DNA of 64,000 bases from Pomphorhynchus laevis. Taxonomy: Eukaryota > Acanthocephala > Palaeacanthocephala > Echinorhynchida > Pomphorhynchidae. The position numbers were made by a program, and so were the translations under genes. Shown here piece after piece: positions 21,401 to 32,580 of the stretch (within the stretch, counting starts at the first letter, position 1; the number at the start of each line of letters is the position of its first letter). A model generated the notes under the pieces. That model worked only from the letters and a program-made list of their open reading frames with translations, searched no databases and had not been told where the DNA came from. The stretch is from contig WNNJ02002694.1 in the NCBI GenBank assembly GCA_012934845.2, forward strand, positions 186,001-250,000, in the 5' to 3' direction.

Positions 21401-24400
21401 CTGTATTACATATACACCAACCATATATTGTATTTTACAATACACCAACCATATACGAGCAATGCTCTGTAGAACAAAGATTTAAACGCTATATGTAGTT
21501 TATAAAACGTTTCTATTTTTTGTCATTTTTGCGAAGTGCATATATGTCCATATTCATTCCGACTCTTCTATTTGTGCACCCAGTAAGTTGAACCTAGTGA
21601 TATGGGAATTTAAACTGTCTAGTAGTCTCTATATATGCATCCAGGATGAGTATTTCTTAGAATATAAAAGGTGAAATTTATAGTTTTCGTAACATTTATA
21701 CCGACTTGTAATTACAACAAAATTGTACAATAATTTTTCAATTTATCTTTTGGCTTAATTATTATTTTTTAAAAGTTTGATAAAAATTAATATAAAATTG
21801 AGAGGTTAATTAGAAATTGTAATTAGAAAATACATATTAATTACTATTTTAAATGTTAATAATAAGTAATTATAAATAATAATAAATTGTTTAAAATAAA
21901 AGTTTTATGACGATGAAAATTGTTTAAGCCTACCGTAAAGCGGTAATGTTTAGAGGGAACGTCGGTTGCTGTTACATCCATAAGAGAGGAAAATTGTGCG
22001 CTGTGATGATTTTTAAGGAAAGATAAAACAGGTAGTATTCCCGTGGGATCGATAAGCACTTGAAGTTCTGGTCTTAAATTGAGTGCGAGCTGAGTCTGTT
22101 GAACATATTTAGGAAGACATTGTTGAACATATTTACCAAACGAAGTGAGCTTATTAGCATATGCCTCTTCTGTTTTTGATGTGCTTGGATTGACTAAAAT
22201 ATTAAAGGATCAATTAAAATACTGTCGTAATTACTTTGAACTCACATGCAGTATGTTAAACAAGTGAAAAAGTCACAACGGAAAACATTAAAGAATTAAT
22301 ACCAAAGGCGATTTAACTGATAACAAATAATGTTATTATGAACTAAATGTGATCAATAGCGACTAAATCACATATTAATAAACCGCAAAATGATGTAAAC
22401 ATTGGGGTGATAACAATATTTAAAATTCAAATTAATTCATGTCCATAGTCGATACAATCTAAGTATTTTATTATCATTGAATATTATGGGTATTAATAAA
22501 TTAAAAATGTCTAATGACGATTTAATAGTTTGCTATATCCAATTTTAATCAGTAATGATTATTCCAAAATAATTATTCAAAATAATTTTACTCAATAAAG
22601 CCAAAACTAAAATTACCTTCGACTTCGTTAGGAAATTTAAATCTAGTTCAAAATATATAAAATTTGACGATAACATCTATAATTAGTCCTTTTTAATTAT
22701 TTAAATCATCACTTAACAATGATCTTTTGTGAAACGAGAGATTCCTAGGATACAAGACTATATTTTCTACATGGCGCAAGTTTTTCACAACAAACTGTTT
22801 ATTTACCAGAGTACTCTTTAGTAGATCGTTCTCGATTCACCGCTTTATTAATTTTAATAAATTTTATGATAATTTAATAATAAAATTTATAATTTGTATT
22901 TCTAAAATACAAATTACTCTGTTACTATAGGTTTTCTAGTACACCATACAATAATTTGTCGATTGCCATCTGCTAGTCCTACTCTGCATCCAGCAGTGGG
23001 ATGAATCTGACACTTATGAGTCATTGTGATGACGAAATGACATCTAGCAGTGTATTTCCTTATTTCTTTCGCGTCTCAATAAAATGACTAACTTGTAATT
23101 TGTAATTAAAATTTGTAATTTTCTGAAGATGCTAACAGTAGTTTGCGAAATATCAAAAATAATTTATTCTTTTCTTTGATCCAGCTCTAATAATTATTTA
23201 TCAATAATGGATCAGTATCAACTATTTAAAATAAAATTAAATTAATTTTTAAATAAATAATCATTGGAGCTGATCAAAGAAAAGAGTAAATTTTTTGATA
23301 TTTCGCTAACTACTGTTAGCATCTTCAGAAAATAGTAATTTTCTGAAGATGCTAGCAAAAGTTAGCGAAATACCAAACAATTTCCTTTTTTCTTTAATCT
23401 AGCTCCAATGATTATTTAGACTTAATACTCAAGTTAATTAACTTAATTACTCAGACTTTTTATAATCTAAAAATAATTATTATGACAATCAAAAGGCATT
23501 TTCATGGCTCATAGGAAGCAAGCGGCGTTGCCTCTTTGCATATCATTTTCCCATAGCAATTGGAAAAATGATGTTGCATAGGGTTTCATAGCGCCAAACG
23601 TCTCAATGTCTAGAGGCATAAAAAGATATTGGCAATCGTTCAAGGCGCTATACTTTGACGCGTCAGAGTCTCTGCGCATCTAACGACGATGCCGTTAGCT
23701 GACACGGCTTGCATAACGTAATGTAGTGCCAACGAGTAGGAACAAGTAAAATCACATACCAAAATTTGTACGGCCTCACATGGAAATAGAGTTGCTCCGT
23801 CTAAGCGTTTTTTATCGTATCTAGAGAAACCAATTAGTTCCAGTCTCAAAGATATACCAGTTGCAGTCAAGACAATTTTAATTATGGTGATAACCGTGGT
23901 GTGGCAAACGTTTCAGGATACAGAGCATCGACATTCCAAAGTGTTTACCTTGGATACCTTTTTCTTTTTAACATGTAGACAAATTAGTAATAATCAACAA
24001 CTCATTGTTTTTGTTGAGAGAGTTCCAATAAAGTAGAGGAGTCAAATTTTGCAGCCTAGTGAGTTATCGAATCGGTTTAGTCTTTGTTCAAATTTGATGA
24101 TTCTGCATGGAACTTCGGCTTAGTGGGCGCCGGATTAAATTTGTTCCACCGCTAAGCTATGAGCAACATTCGGGAATATCAATTTCTTTCACTTGCGAAT
24201 TCCCAACCCATCAAGCGAAACTGGAATGGTAGCTCGTCTAAAAGTCTCTTCAAACAGCGCAACTTTTAGGATTTCTCAAGGGTGAACTGTACTTTCTCAA
24301 CAAACCGCAACAGTATGTCACTACGGAAACAGCGTTGATCTCAGTAAGAATCCAATGTTAGGCAGTGAAATAGTGGCACGATAAGACAAATGCGTCGTGA

Positions 24401-25942
24401 CTGTTGAGAAGTTTCAGCCGGATCTTTGCGCGGCTTAATTTCTTGGTAGCCTGGTACATGGCAAAATTTGTCTTGAAGTTGTTGTCATTCGGTGCTCACA
24501 ACAAATATGCACCATAAACATCAACCATTAATGTTTTGAGGACCGATTTCTCAGTGACCATCTTATTTAGTTGGATTGATTATAAGTCCGATGAACCTAG
24601 ATGCTGGATGATGACAGCGTTTGATATAAGCGTATCGACTGTTCTACCCAACACACAGTCGTCTGTATACCAAATGCTTAGTTTGAGTACCATGCTCTGT
24701 GCCATGTCGCATATTGCAAGGCAGAATAATAGCGGTTCGTGCCTATCACTATGCCGAACTCCTTCATAGAAAAATACAATTTGATTTTAAAAACGCAGAT
24801 TACTGGGATTTATCTACAAGAGGTTAAATCTCCGGAACCTCCTGTTCAACACCGTTTAAGATGACATCACGCATCGCTATGTTAAAAACGTTTTTGTAAT
24901 ATAGTTTAATTAAGGCTTCCGCTTGACCTGCAAGTCCTCGTAGAATGTGCATGAGTCGTGTTTTATACCTTCTATACCCTGTATTATTCCAATATAAAGC
25001 TGAGCAGACAAAATGCGTCAACGATGAGCTCCGTCCCAAATCGATACACTAACTTTGTAATACAACAAAATATGCAACAAATAATAAACAATTAATGATA
25101 AATTAATAATAATTAATAAAAAATTAATAAAAATTAGTAAAAATTTATTAATAAAAATTAGTAATACAACAAAATACTATCAGTTCACATGAACAGAATG
25201 ATTGCAAAGCACTTATAGAATTGAAATCATAAATGGAAAGAGAATTTAAATTTCTAGTAGAGCGAAAATAAAATACAAGCATTAAATTGAGGATATTGAA
25301 ACAATGTCAGAAATTGATCAGATTGAGAGAGAATGGCCTAATAAAAGAAGCGAGACTCACCAAATTGATTCCATGCATGACCGGATATACACTCTCCTTC
25401 TGTATATACAGGAGGAGAGTGTATACACTCTCCTTCCGGATATACACTCTCCTTCTGTTCACTACTTTTCAGATTATAAATATAAATTTGGAAAAGTTTA
25501 TGTAAAATATGGACATTGTGTGAATGTGAATGATAATTCTACAGGGCGGAAAACGAATATTTGGTCAATGACAAAACAAAGTGAAAATTAAATAAGGAGC
25601 GATATTTCAAATCCTATGTAAGGAACAATATTACATGTCCTGTGTAAGGAGCGGGATAGTGTAATTGCGCAATGCTTTGTGAACATATGTACTCTTTATG
25701 CTATTGTGCAATCAATAACATTTTCCGCATCTGAAGGAACTGCTGATACTATAAAACAGCCAAATCGAGTGACTATGGACAAAGCGAGGACGCTACTAAC
25801 CTTATTATACTGTCATGATTTACATTTAAATACATTTTAATCATTTAAACATTGCGAGCTTACCTGTACTCAGTTTTCTTTGTGTCTGTAGGCATCGAAT
25901 TGAATTCAAAAGCGTTCGCTTGCATAGAAATGCAAGAGTCAT
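15451..25942 (-). CDS. NDUFS3: NADH dehydrogenase (ubiquinone) iron-sulfur protein 3, complex I 30-kDa subunit
   Basis: Core subunit of mitochondrial complex I (NuoC family), in the peripheral arm near the quinone site; despite its name it binds no Fe-S cluster itself. Exons: 25942-25864, 22193-21934, 18230-18105, 18058-17939, 15612-15451. Phases agree (phase 1 at the first junction, then 0), giving 248 residues. Exon 1 encodes a basic, Ser/Leu/Arg-rich mitochondrial presequence ([17 protein letters not shown]). Exon 2 has [10 protein letters not shown] and [11 protein letters not shown]; exon 3 has [14 protein letters not shown] and SANWLERE; exon 4 carries the family signature [19 protein letters not shown]; exon 5 has LRYN...[12 protein letters not shown]. 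Introns are 3.7 kb, 3.7 kb, 46 b and 2.3 kb. Poly(A) signal AATAAA (15455-15450) overlaps the stop. Normal length for the family; no break. Confidence 0.95.
15841..15995. repeat. Dispersed repeat, copy 1
   Basis: GC-richer block with GGTTCGGATCC (resembling a tRNA B box) and TCTAGAATTTGAAGCTGATA-like sequence. It matches, inverted, about 61740-61890 (CAGCTTCAAATTCTAG, AAACTAAAATAAACTTGA, GGCCATATTTTTAT). Possibly a SINE or a DNA-transposon remnant; no A box seen. Confidence 0.5.
16507..17330. repeat. 363-bp tandem dimer between 27-bp direct repeats
   Basis: Unit 1 starts at 16538, unit 2 at 16901, and the start of a third at 17264; units are nearly identical. The array is flanked by a 27-bp direct repeat beginning AACGAACGATCTACTACAAC at 16506 and 17302, which could be a target-site duplication. 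No ORF is convincing. A permuted hammerhead-like arrangement is present in each unit (see 16765-16811). It lies in the last intron of NDUFS3. Confidence 0.85.
16765..16811 (+). ncRNA. Possible permuted (type II) hammerhead
   Basis: GGAC 16765-16768 pairs with GTCC 16808-16811 as stem II; GAAA at 16770-16773; ACA with TGT around a CGAAA loop as stem III; candidate cleavage after A16784; CTGATGA at 16800-16806. Stem I is poor (GTG with CAC and mismatches next to the core), and a competing hairpin GCGTGGG/CCCACGC exists. The same motif recurs 363 bp later. Confidence 0.3.
18059..18104 (-). other. 46-nt intron of NDUFS3
   Basis: GTATGT...CATATAG between codons for RE and VYDMFG. Removing it restores the conserved family sequence exactly, so it proves that tiny introns are spliced in this genome. 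Confidence 0.92.
18581..18955. repeat. 14-bp minisatellite
   Basis: About 26 units of ACTAATCCAAAAAC with common variants (ACG for ACT, CCG for CCA) in the first large intron upstream of exon 3 of NDUFS3. It does not look telomeric. Confidence 0.9.
18966..19100. repeat. Foldback repeat with hammerhead-like cores
   Basis: Two inverted copies form arms of about 46 bp. The plus arm (19022-19061) has CTGAAGA 19026-19032, a stem GCTAAC/GTTAGC with loop AGAA, GAAA 19050-19053 and the self-complementary ATAT then C19057, with TTTT/AAAA as stem I. One extra base separates CTGAAGA from stem II. The minus arm has CTGAACA, a core change. Related copies are at 23119-23420. Confidence 0.65.
19101..21024. 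other. NDUFS3 intron with unassigned coding-like stretches
   Basis: Minus-strand readings at 19422-19679, 20206-20318 ([19 protein letters not shown]) and 20284-20517 look protein-like but change frame and match nothing I know; they may be one decayed gene or element. On the plus strand 20009-20106 is exon-like (acceptor TTTACAG, donor CAG|GTATGT, reading [18 protein letters not shown]) without recognisable partner exons. Confidence 0.3.
21027..21110 (+). mobile_element. hAT-like transposon end
   Basis: Starts CAGGGGTGTCGAGCATTCGG and continues with CCCGCATG, closely resembling the terminal inverted repeat CAGGGGTGTC of hAT-family elements. I did not find a matching opposite end, so this is a fragment or non-autonomous remnant. 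Confidence 0.45.
21342..21460. repeat. Short hairpin-forming repeats
   Basis: The words TACACCAACCATATA and TGGTTGGTGTATTTTACAA alternate in direct and inverted order, giving several possible hairpins. No gene. Confidence 0.6.
22916..23053 (+). mobile_element. Retrozyme fragment with decayed hammerhead
   Basis: Matches the 4680-4793 part of the retrozyme (TCTGCATCCAGCAGTGGGA, GAGTCATTGTGATGACGAAA). The core CTGATGA reads CTTATGA here. Shows that the 314-bp family is dispersed and not confined to the first locus. Confidence 0.75.
23119..23420. repeat. Foldback repeats with hammerhead-like cores, three copies
   Basis: Plus copies at 23119-23207 and 23336-23420 and a minus copy at 23255-23335; the last two form a palindrome with ends AATAATCATTGGAGCT. 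Each has CTGAAGA, a GCTAAC-type hairpin, GAAA and ATAT/ATAC before C or a near equivalent. They share the GATCCAGCTCCAATAATTAT end with the copy at 18966-19100. Confidence 0.65.
23470..25050 (-). mobile_element. Decayed LINE with a WY.DD reverse transcriptase
   Basis: A LINE family different from A and B. On the minus strand the RT region reads [18 protein letters not shown] and IWYTDDC (plus coordinates about 24640-24770), and the C-terminal part reads [16 protein letters not shown] and [18 protein letters not shown] down to about 23470. Known relatives have GVQQGDPLGPLLF and WYLDDG, so catalytic surroundings have drifted. Many frame breaks; a fossil in the first intron of NDUFS3. Confidence 0.7.
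25378..25460. repeat. Short repeated palindromic block
   Basis: GGATATACACTCTCCTTCTG and its inverse alternate four times and can fold into hairpins. The overlapping ORFs at 25287-25591 are probably chance readings through it. Confidence 0.6.
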
Positions 25943-25960
25943 CTGAAATCAAGAGAGATT
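25943..25960 (-). promoter_or_regulatory. Splice acceptor directly before the NDUFS3 ATG
   Basis: Reading the minus strand, CTCTCTTGATTTCAG stands immediately before ATG. This is either the acceptor of a 5' UTR intron or a spliced-leader trans-splice site; in some flatworms the leader joins at or next to the ATG. No other 5' exon is recognisable upstream. Confidence 0.6.
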
Positions 25961-28260
25961 TAAAGAAATTTCATCTAATATTGTAGCAAATCAGCTTTTA
26001 AGCAAACAAATTACAAACATTTCTAAAATTTGGAATTTTGAAGCAAGATTGCTAAGCATTTCAATTAATTAAACATTGGATAATTTCAGACAGAAAAGAT
26101 TTATTTAACGTGGCAATGGGTGCCAGCGCACGCTTAAATGACCACAACAAAACAAAAATGTAAATTATGTGTCGAGAAGGCGTAAACGGAGGAGGTGTTT
26201 AAAAGTGATAAAGGAGGGATCGAGGCGAACGTCGAGAGAAAGTTGATTCCAGGCGAGTGAGGCATTGACGAGGAAGGATCGCAGATCATAGTTGTTGGAG
26301 TAATTTGGAATGTGGAGAAAGATGGTATGACGGGAACGCAGCGATAGTGAGGTGGGGCGAATGTCGTCTAAGAAAGGAAGTTGATGAACTATGGAAAGCC
26401 AACATCGATGAGACGAAAAGTTACAGGAAGGCGGAGTTTGATGCGGATGTGGATGGTTGGCCAGGAGAGTTTGTCAAGATATGTGGATATGTAGTGGAAG
26501 CGACAGAGACGAAAGAGCACTCGAACGGCGGAGTTGATTATGCGTTGTAGTGGTAGTATGATGGATTTTGGAGAACTGGCGAAAAGGCTAAGGCAGTAAT
26601 CGATTTTAGGGAAAATAAGGGATGAAAGAAGAGACATACAGGAACGGAAGTCGATAAGGGAGCGGAAACGGCTGATGTCACGGAAAATTAAGTTAGACGA
26701 GTGGACCTTGTCACGGACGAAGGGTTTAAGGGAAAGGTGATCATCGAAATGGAAGCCTAAGAAAGTGAGATTGTGGTTATGGGGATGATCAATGAGGCAA
26801 AAGATACAGTGGTAGGAGATATGTTTGGTTTACGGGGGAGAATCCACATTATTTTAGACTTGTCGGGGTTTAGAACGAGATGGAGATTGGAGAGACGTTC
26901 GTAGATAGAAGAAATACAGTTGGAGGCAGAAATGCCAATATCGTGTTTGCAATGTGCGGATGCATGAGCATAGATGAGGATGTCATCAGCGTATTGCATG
27001 ACGTTAAAGGAAAAAGGTTTGATAAACGGAGAGAGATCGCCAAGCAGAACAGAGAAAAGCAGGGGACCTAAGACTGAACCTTGTGGGACCCGCAAAGGAT
27101 AGGGATGGGAGGGGAGGATGATGAATTAGAACAGACGCGAAAGGAACGGTTGAATAGATATGAGGCAAACCATGCTACGGAAGAAGAAAAGCCGTAATCA
27201 TAACGAAGGCGATAAAGGAGGACGGAGTGGTCGACAATGTCGAAGGCGGAGGAGAGGTCGAGGGAGATGATAACACTATATAGAGCCTTGTCTCGAGAAA
27301 TGAGTAAGTCGTTGTAAACTTTCATGCAGGCGATTTCTGTAATGTGATTAGATCGGAAAGCGGGTTGGAAAGGAGGGTACAGATTGATGAGGAGAAATAT
27401 GCGTTGATTTGTATTAAGATGAGGCGTTCTAAGAGCTTAGAAAGAGTAGGAAGTAGTGAAATGGGGGGGATAGCTAGAAGGAAGGGAGGGGTCGATCGAT
27501 TGTTTCTTAAGGAGGAGACGAACGATTGCGGATTTCCAGTATGAAGAGAAGATACGACGGCGGATGGACGAGTTAAACAAGGTTGTGAGAAAAGGGGATA
27601 TCGATGAGCATATGGATTTAAGTATGTGGGTAGGCAGGGGATGGTGAGTTTTTGCTGGGCTAGGACATGAGAACAGATGAGACTTTGGAAGGTGAGACAG
27701 GGAGAAGATGAAAGAGCTCCGGGAGTATGAGGATAGGCGGGGCCGAATAGGATAGGATAAAGACCGGAGTGTGAGAAAGCAACGTGGATACTTTGGTCTG
27801 GAGAAATGACGAATAATCATGTGGATTGATGTTGTACGGCAGAGAGAAGCGAGCAAGGATTGAGTTAAAAGTATGCCATAGAGTCTTAGTGTTGAATGAA
27901 GTGATGATTTTATGATGCCAAAAGGAGTTGCATTTGGTACGTAGTATGTGGAGATGAAACCGCCGATGAGCAAGATAGGTATCACGGAAAGACGGAGTGA
28001 TTGAGCGGAAATCACGTCTGAGAGATCGGTGATATACTCGAAAAGCATGACGGAGTCGACGCTTTGAGAGTAGGCACTGGATGTCAAACCATGGGGTACG
28101 GTGCAAACGACGGTGTAGGGGAGGCTTGAAGGGCAAGAGAATATCGAGAATGGATGTGAGTTCAGAGTCGAAAAGAAAGGCGAGATCGTGAGGAGAGGAA
28201 CATGTTATTGTTGGATAGTATTGAGACGATTTGAGTAATGCAGAGCGGAGAAGGGAGAGG

Positions 28261-29286
28261 TCAAAGAGACGCGGTGTGACGGGCGAATGCGACAATGCCT
28301 CCATGATTAGAGAATTTAGAAGGGGATTTGCTGAGTGGGCGAGCAGATTCGACTAGCGAGCAACCGGCAGAGAGCAAACGGCGGATGGAGAGGTCGTCCG
28401 AATCGGAGTGCCAGGATTTGGTGAGGCAGAAGAGATCGATGGATTGCTTAGTGAATAGGTTGAGGATGAGATCGGATTTATTGAGAATAGATCTAGTGTT
28501 GAGGAGGCCGAATCGGAAACCGTGTGTAGTGGTGGTAGGGGCTAGTGGAGAATACACATAGTGGAGATGAAGCGCCATCGAATTTTTGGACGGGTGCGGA
28601 CAACTTAAACATTTCCGTCGATGTTTCGGATAAGAGAGATGTTTTGCGTTTTCCTCGCAACGGCGTTTTTCGATGCGGGCAGATGAGAGTTGAGCGAATT
28701 CGGAGGGGGTTCGATCGGGGAAAATGCGAGTGGCTGAAGAGGACATGAGTTTGAATCGTTGGGAGAGGACAGAAGACGCGTGAGAGCAATGCTTGAAAAC
28801 AACTTTTAAGAGAGGGGGCTGGGAAAGAATAGGTTGAGAAGATTTATTTAGGCGGATGAATGCGACAGGAGAGATGTTGTTGAAAAATGATGATTTATCC
28901 GCAGGAACAAGAGACGAGATGATGGATCTGAATGCGGAAACATCGTGGTCGAGACGTGCTTGTGGAGATAAAGAGGTGGAAGGAGTGATATTAGTGACGA
29001 TGACGCAACGATCGCGAGAAGGAAAGCGTTTCCGTAAAGGAGGACGAGTAACGTGAGTTGGTGAGATCACGATAGGAGAGCTGGGAGTTGAGGATATCAA
29101 GGGAATAGGTTTGACAGCGGAAGACAAAGAAGATTTGGATAATAGAGAGGGTGGTGAGCGATGTGAGGAAAGGTTATGAGTGGAAGGATTGTGAAGGTTG
29201 GTGGAGGTAATTTTGATTGAGGGATGTAGGTTATTGAGAAACGAGACAGAAGGGAAGATACGGGGGGTGTCGGGAAGTGAAGACAT
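28261..29286 (-). CDS. LINE A ORF1 C-terminal part running into the endonuclease start
   Basis: 341 codons open. Ser/Pro-rich start, then an RRM-like domain (RDRCVIVTNITPS...LDHDVSAF), then, in the same frame, the first part of an APE-type endonuclease (LLNTRSILNKS, LFCLTKSWH, GGIVAFAR). The conserved E of the ETW motif reads K here. The endonuclease stops short because of an internal deletion at about 28261. Confidence 0.65.
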   Translation of the reverse strand: MSSLPDTPRIFPSVSFLNNLHPSIKITSTNLHNPSTHNLSSHRSPPSLLSKSSLSSAVKPIPLISSTPSSPIVISPTHVTRPPLRKRFPSRDRCVIVTNITPSTSLSPQARLDHDVSAFRSIISSLVPADKSSFFNNISPVAFIRLNKSSQPILSQPPLLKVVFKHCSHASSVLSQRFKLMSSSATRIFPDRTPSEFAQLSSARIEKRRCEENAKHLSYPKHRRKCLSCPHPSKNSMALHLHYVYSPLAPTTTTHGFRFGLLNTRSILNKSDLILNLFTKQSIDLFCLTKSWHSDSDDLSIRRLLSAGCSLVESARPLSKSPSKFSNHGGIVAFARHTASL

Positions 29287-29561
29287 GGGATTAGAAGTGC
29301 ATGTGATGACAGGATCAGTGGGTTGACAAAGGATATCAGAAACGACTGGGTGGTTTGAGTGGACACGTTGGAGGTTGATATGTTCTTATCGTCGCGTATG
29401 AGTTTGTTGGCACAAAATCCGCATAGGAAGTCTTCTTTAGACTTACTGCTGTCGCATGCGATTGTAGTCCAGACGCTGCAGTCGTGTGTCGAGCACTGTA
29501 CTTGTAGTTGATCACAGTTAGTGTCGGTCGTAGCTGTCTTCTTACGTCCTCCCATCGACAT
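29097..29561 (-). CDS. LINE A ORF1, N-terminal part with PHD-like finger
   Basis: Starts MSMGGRKKTATTD; finger C-x4-C-x2-W with a later FLCGFC (residues about 23-50), followed by a Ser/Thr-rich linker. ORF1 proteins of this group bind element RNA. The reading changes frame near residue 80; the continuation lies in the frame of 28261-29286. Confidence 0.7.
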   Translation of the reverse strand: MSMGGRKKTATTDTNCDQLQVQCSTHDCSVWTTIACDSSKSKEDFLCGFCANKLIRDDKNISTSNVSTQTTQSFLISFVNPLILSSHALLIPCLHFPTPPVSSLLSRFSITYIPQSKLPPPTFTILPLITFPHIAHHPLYYPNLLCLPLSNLFP

Positions 29562-29599
29562 CGTGCGTTAAAACTGTTAAATTTGCTGGATTGATCTGG

Positions 29600-32580
29600 A
29601 ACTGGATTGATCTAGAACTGAATCAATCCAGTCCGGGTGATTAAAAATAACTTATATTGATATATATCAGTTAATTTAGAATTTATACTCTAAAATCCCG
29701 AATTTAAAAAGTGGAATACCGCCGAATATCTAAAAGTGTTAATATACAAGACTAATTGAAATGACGAACGACAGTTTGTTGGAATTTGATTCAGCATCTA
29801 TGAGCAAAACTAACAACGAATTTTTACTGTGATCGTATTGTGGATCTCCCGATAGTGTCTTCTTCAAACTGTACCAGGCGAAACAATAAACATATAGTGT
29901 TAGTAATGTTTCAGGCAACTGTCAATCAGTTATTCGAATTTGCGTAGTTGGCTAGCTCAGGTCGTAGAACTTAAGCAACATATTCTGTCACATTCGTACG
30001 ATTTTTTATGTATAACTAAATCCTGGCTACATATTCATGTTACAAATACCCTTATTAACATTCCAGGTTATCGACTGCTGCGAACTGATCGAACATCGGG
30101 TAAGCTTGGAGGTGGAGTTGCTGCGTATGTTCGCAACAATTTCATTATATCAAATATATCATCTAAATGTGACGAGTATGGATCGTTTGAGAGTTTGCGC
30201 TTTTATGCTAACTGTGAGTTCATCAGTATAAATATTTGCGTTCTATATCGATTCTCATCAGTTCCAATAAATTTTGATACTTTAAAGCCACTATTGAGAT
30301 CCTTGTGCGTTAGCAAATATTTTATACTCGTTGGCGATTTCAATTTACCAAAATCAAACTGGTCATAATCTCTCTTTACTGAAGGTAGCATTGATGAAAG
30401 GGATTTATCCGAATTCCTGGTTGCTGAATTGCTTCTAATTCAGCATATATACAAACCTACATGTAGTTCATCAAGACCGGGATCCATTCTCGATATAGCA
30501 TTACGAAACGTATCACTGACATAGAAAGAGTTAGTTATCTGCCACTTATCGGTATCAGTGATCATTGTGTACTCGCTTTAGAGTCTACTAGCATTCATTT
30601 CTGTAGTAATTGTGAGAAAGTTTTAAGCGTCAATGGTCGAAGGTCAGAACTGAAGAAATTTTAAATTTTAGTCAGCTTCATCCACTTAGCGTGATCGGTG
30701 AAGATAAGGAACTATTTAATCAGATTTTGGATTATCTAATGAATATTTCAGAAACATTCGCTCCAACACGTGCAATTTCTACACAATCGAAATCTCCCGC
30801 TTGGTTTGATAAAGATCTGAATCTTATGTTAAAAACTTGTAATTACCTTTGGCACATGCCACGTTTAGATTTGGATATAATTCCTCGTTATAGACTAATA
30901 CGAAACTTATGTACAAGACTAAAACTAAGAAAGAGGAATAAGTTCGAAGAGGTTATTGCAATTAAGGCATACATACAGCCTAAACACTTTTGGGCATATG
31001 TGCACCGCAATAAAACTATTCCTTCTCTAATCAATTCTATTAATACGGTGAATGGTGCGTTGACTAATAAAGTTGAAATTGCTGAAGCTCTGGCTTAGGG
31101 CTTCAGCAATTTCAGGAGATTAGGAGCTATTGCACAACGGTAAACAACTTCTAAAATATATTCCGATGAAGTTAAAACGTACTTAAGGAATCATGATCAC
31201 CATAGCTCAACAGGTCTGGATGACATTTCTCAGTTTCATCTAAAAACTGTATCCATGACTTGCTCCATTTCTTGGAAAGCTCTTCAAATACATTATTTCA
31301 AACTCATGGGTTCCTAATTCGTGGAATTCCACAATTATTATCCCAATTCCCAAGAAATTGATACCGTCATCTATAGACCTATAAGCTTCACAAGTTCCAT
31401 ATGTAAAGTTCTGATGAGGTTGATTGCCCGTAGAACTTTGCATCATTTAGATGAACACTGGATTATTACAAATTCACAGCACGGTTTTCGTTCCAAGCGG
31501 TAATGTCTTACTAACCTGTTATCATCCCGTGAATTGTGGACTGAGGCGACTAGCTCAGCTAAATACGCCTACGTTATCTTTTTAGATTTTTTTAAAGGCA
31601 TTCGATCGAGTTCCGCACTCATGTCTAATTAACTTGATATCTCAATATGGTGTTCCTTGTACCATCTGCAATTGGGTTTGGGAATTCCTTAGTCGACGTT
31701 TCTACAGAGTTAGAGTAAGGAGCCACATTTCCATTGCAAGATATGTAAATTGTGGAGTCCCTCGGGATACTTTATTGGGTCCTCTTATTTTTATCGCATT
31801 CCTAAATGACTTATTATTACGTATCCAAAACCCATGCTTAGCTTTTGCCGATGATATAAAACTATGGTGCACTATAGATAGTAAACTGGATACTAAACTG
31901 TTGCAGAACAACCTTGACCGCATTTATGAATAGAGTGAAGCAACACAGATGCAGTTAAATATAAGTAAATGCGTATGTATGAGGTTAGGTAGCGTTGTTG
32001 TTCTTTGGTTCACCTACGTCTTGAGTATTGAATTCAAACTGTTTTTCATGTACTAACAAAAAATTACCGATCTTTAATCAGTGTTTCGTCGCGGGTCTCG
32101 AATTTGCTTTCATAATTCATACTTGTATGATGACATGTTATCCTTGTTAGTTTATGTTCAATTAGACAAAGACTACTGTATTTTGATCTCTTGACAATGT
32201 GGGCAGTTGTCAAATCATTTGAAGGATATTCCATAAATGTTATAAAGTTTAGAACTACAAATTGTCGTGGACATTGCCTAAGCATCTACAAATTTCCCCT
32301 GGTAAAAATCCCCGAATAACGAGACACTCTCATCGTGTAATCAACATTTGGGATGCACTACCTGAGGAAACTGCTTGTGCCTCCAGCTATTCACATTTCA
32401 AACTATAAGTGAGGAAGTGGATTCATAGGAGCTCGAACCAGTAATCAGTGTTGAACTACCCATTCGGCTTATTACATACCATACTTCATTTTTTATTTTT
32501 ATTTATTTTAATTTTTTTTATATCAAAAGTGAACAGACTAACAGTCATTTGCAGCTTTGTATTGTACTCAATAATAAAAT
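29600..32580 (+). mobile_element. LINE family B, decayed copy
   Basis: Order on the plus strand: endonuclease (29940-30368: AELKQHI-type start, SYDFLCITKSWL, GGGVAAYVRNN, LVGDFNLP), linker and finger region (30691-31098), RT (31321-31933: YRPISFTSSICKVLMRL, SQHGFRSKR, CGVPRDTLLGPL, FADDIKLW), C-terminal part to about 32410, then tail. Several stops and frameshifts; the ORF1 part is mostly missing. Same family as 33380-37560. Confidence 0.8.

Larger units (their letters stand above)
26105..29575 (-). mobile_element. LINE family A, copy 1 (L2/CR1-like), internally deleted
   Basis: 5' end near 29575, 3' end at 26105 with the family tail (GCGTGCGCTGGCACCCATTG, CACGTTAAATAAA). Order: ORF1 with the Cys finger (29561 down), an RRM-like block (DRCVIVTNITPS, about 29030), endonuclease start (FGLLNTRSILNKSDL, about 28490), then a jump of over 100 residues of endonuclease, then RT and C-terminal part to 26110. 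Several frameshifts in the RT. GVPQGSVLGPLLF-like and QYADDILIYAH motifs are at 26960-27095. Non-functional. Confidence 0.85.

Noticed and set aside
25287-25591. Two overlapping plus-strand ORFs
   Set aside because: Both run through the palindromic repeat at 25378-25460, match nothing and lack splice or start support.
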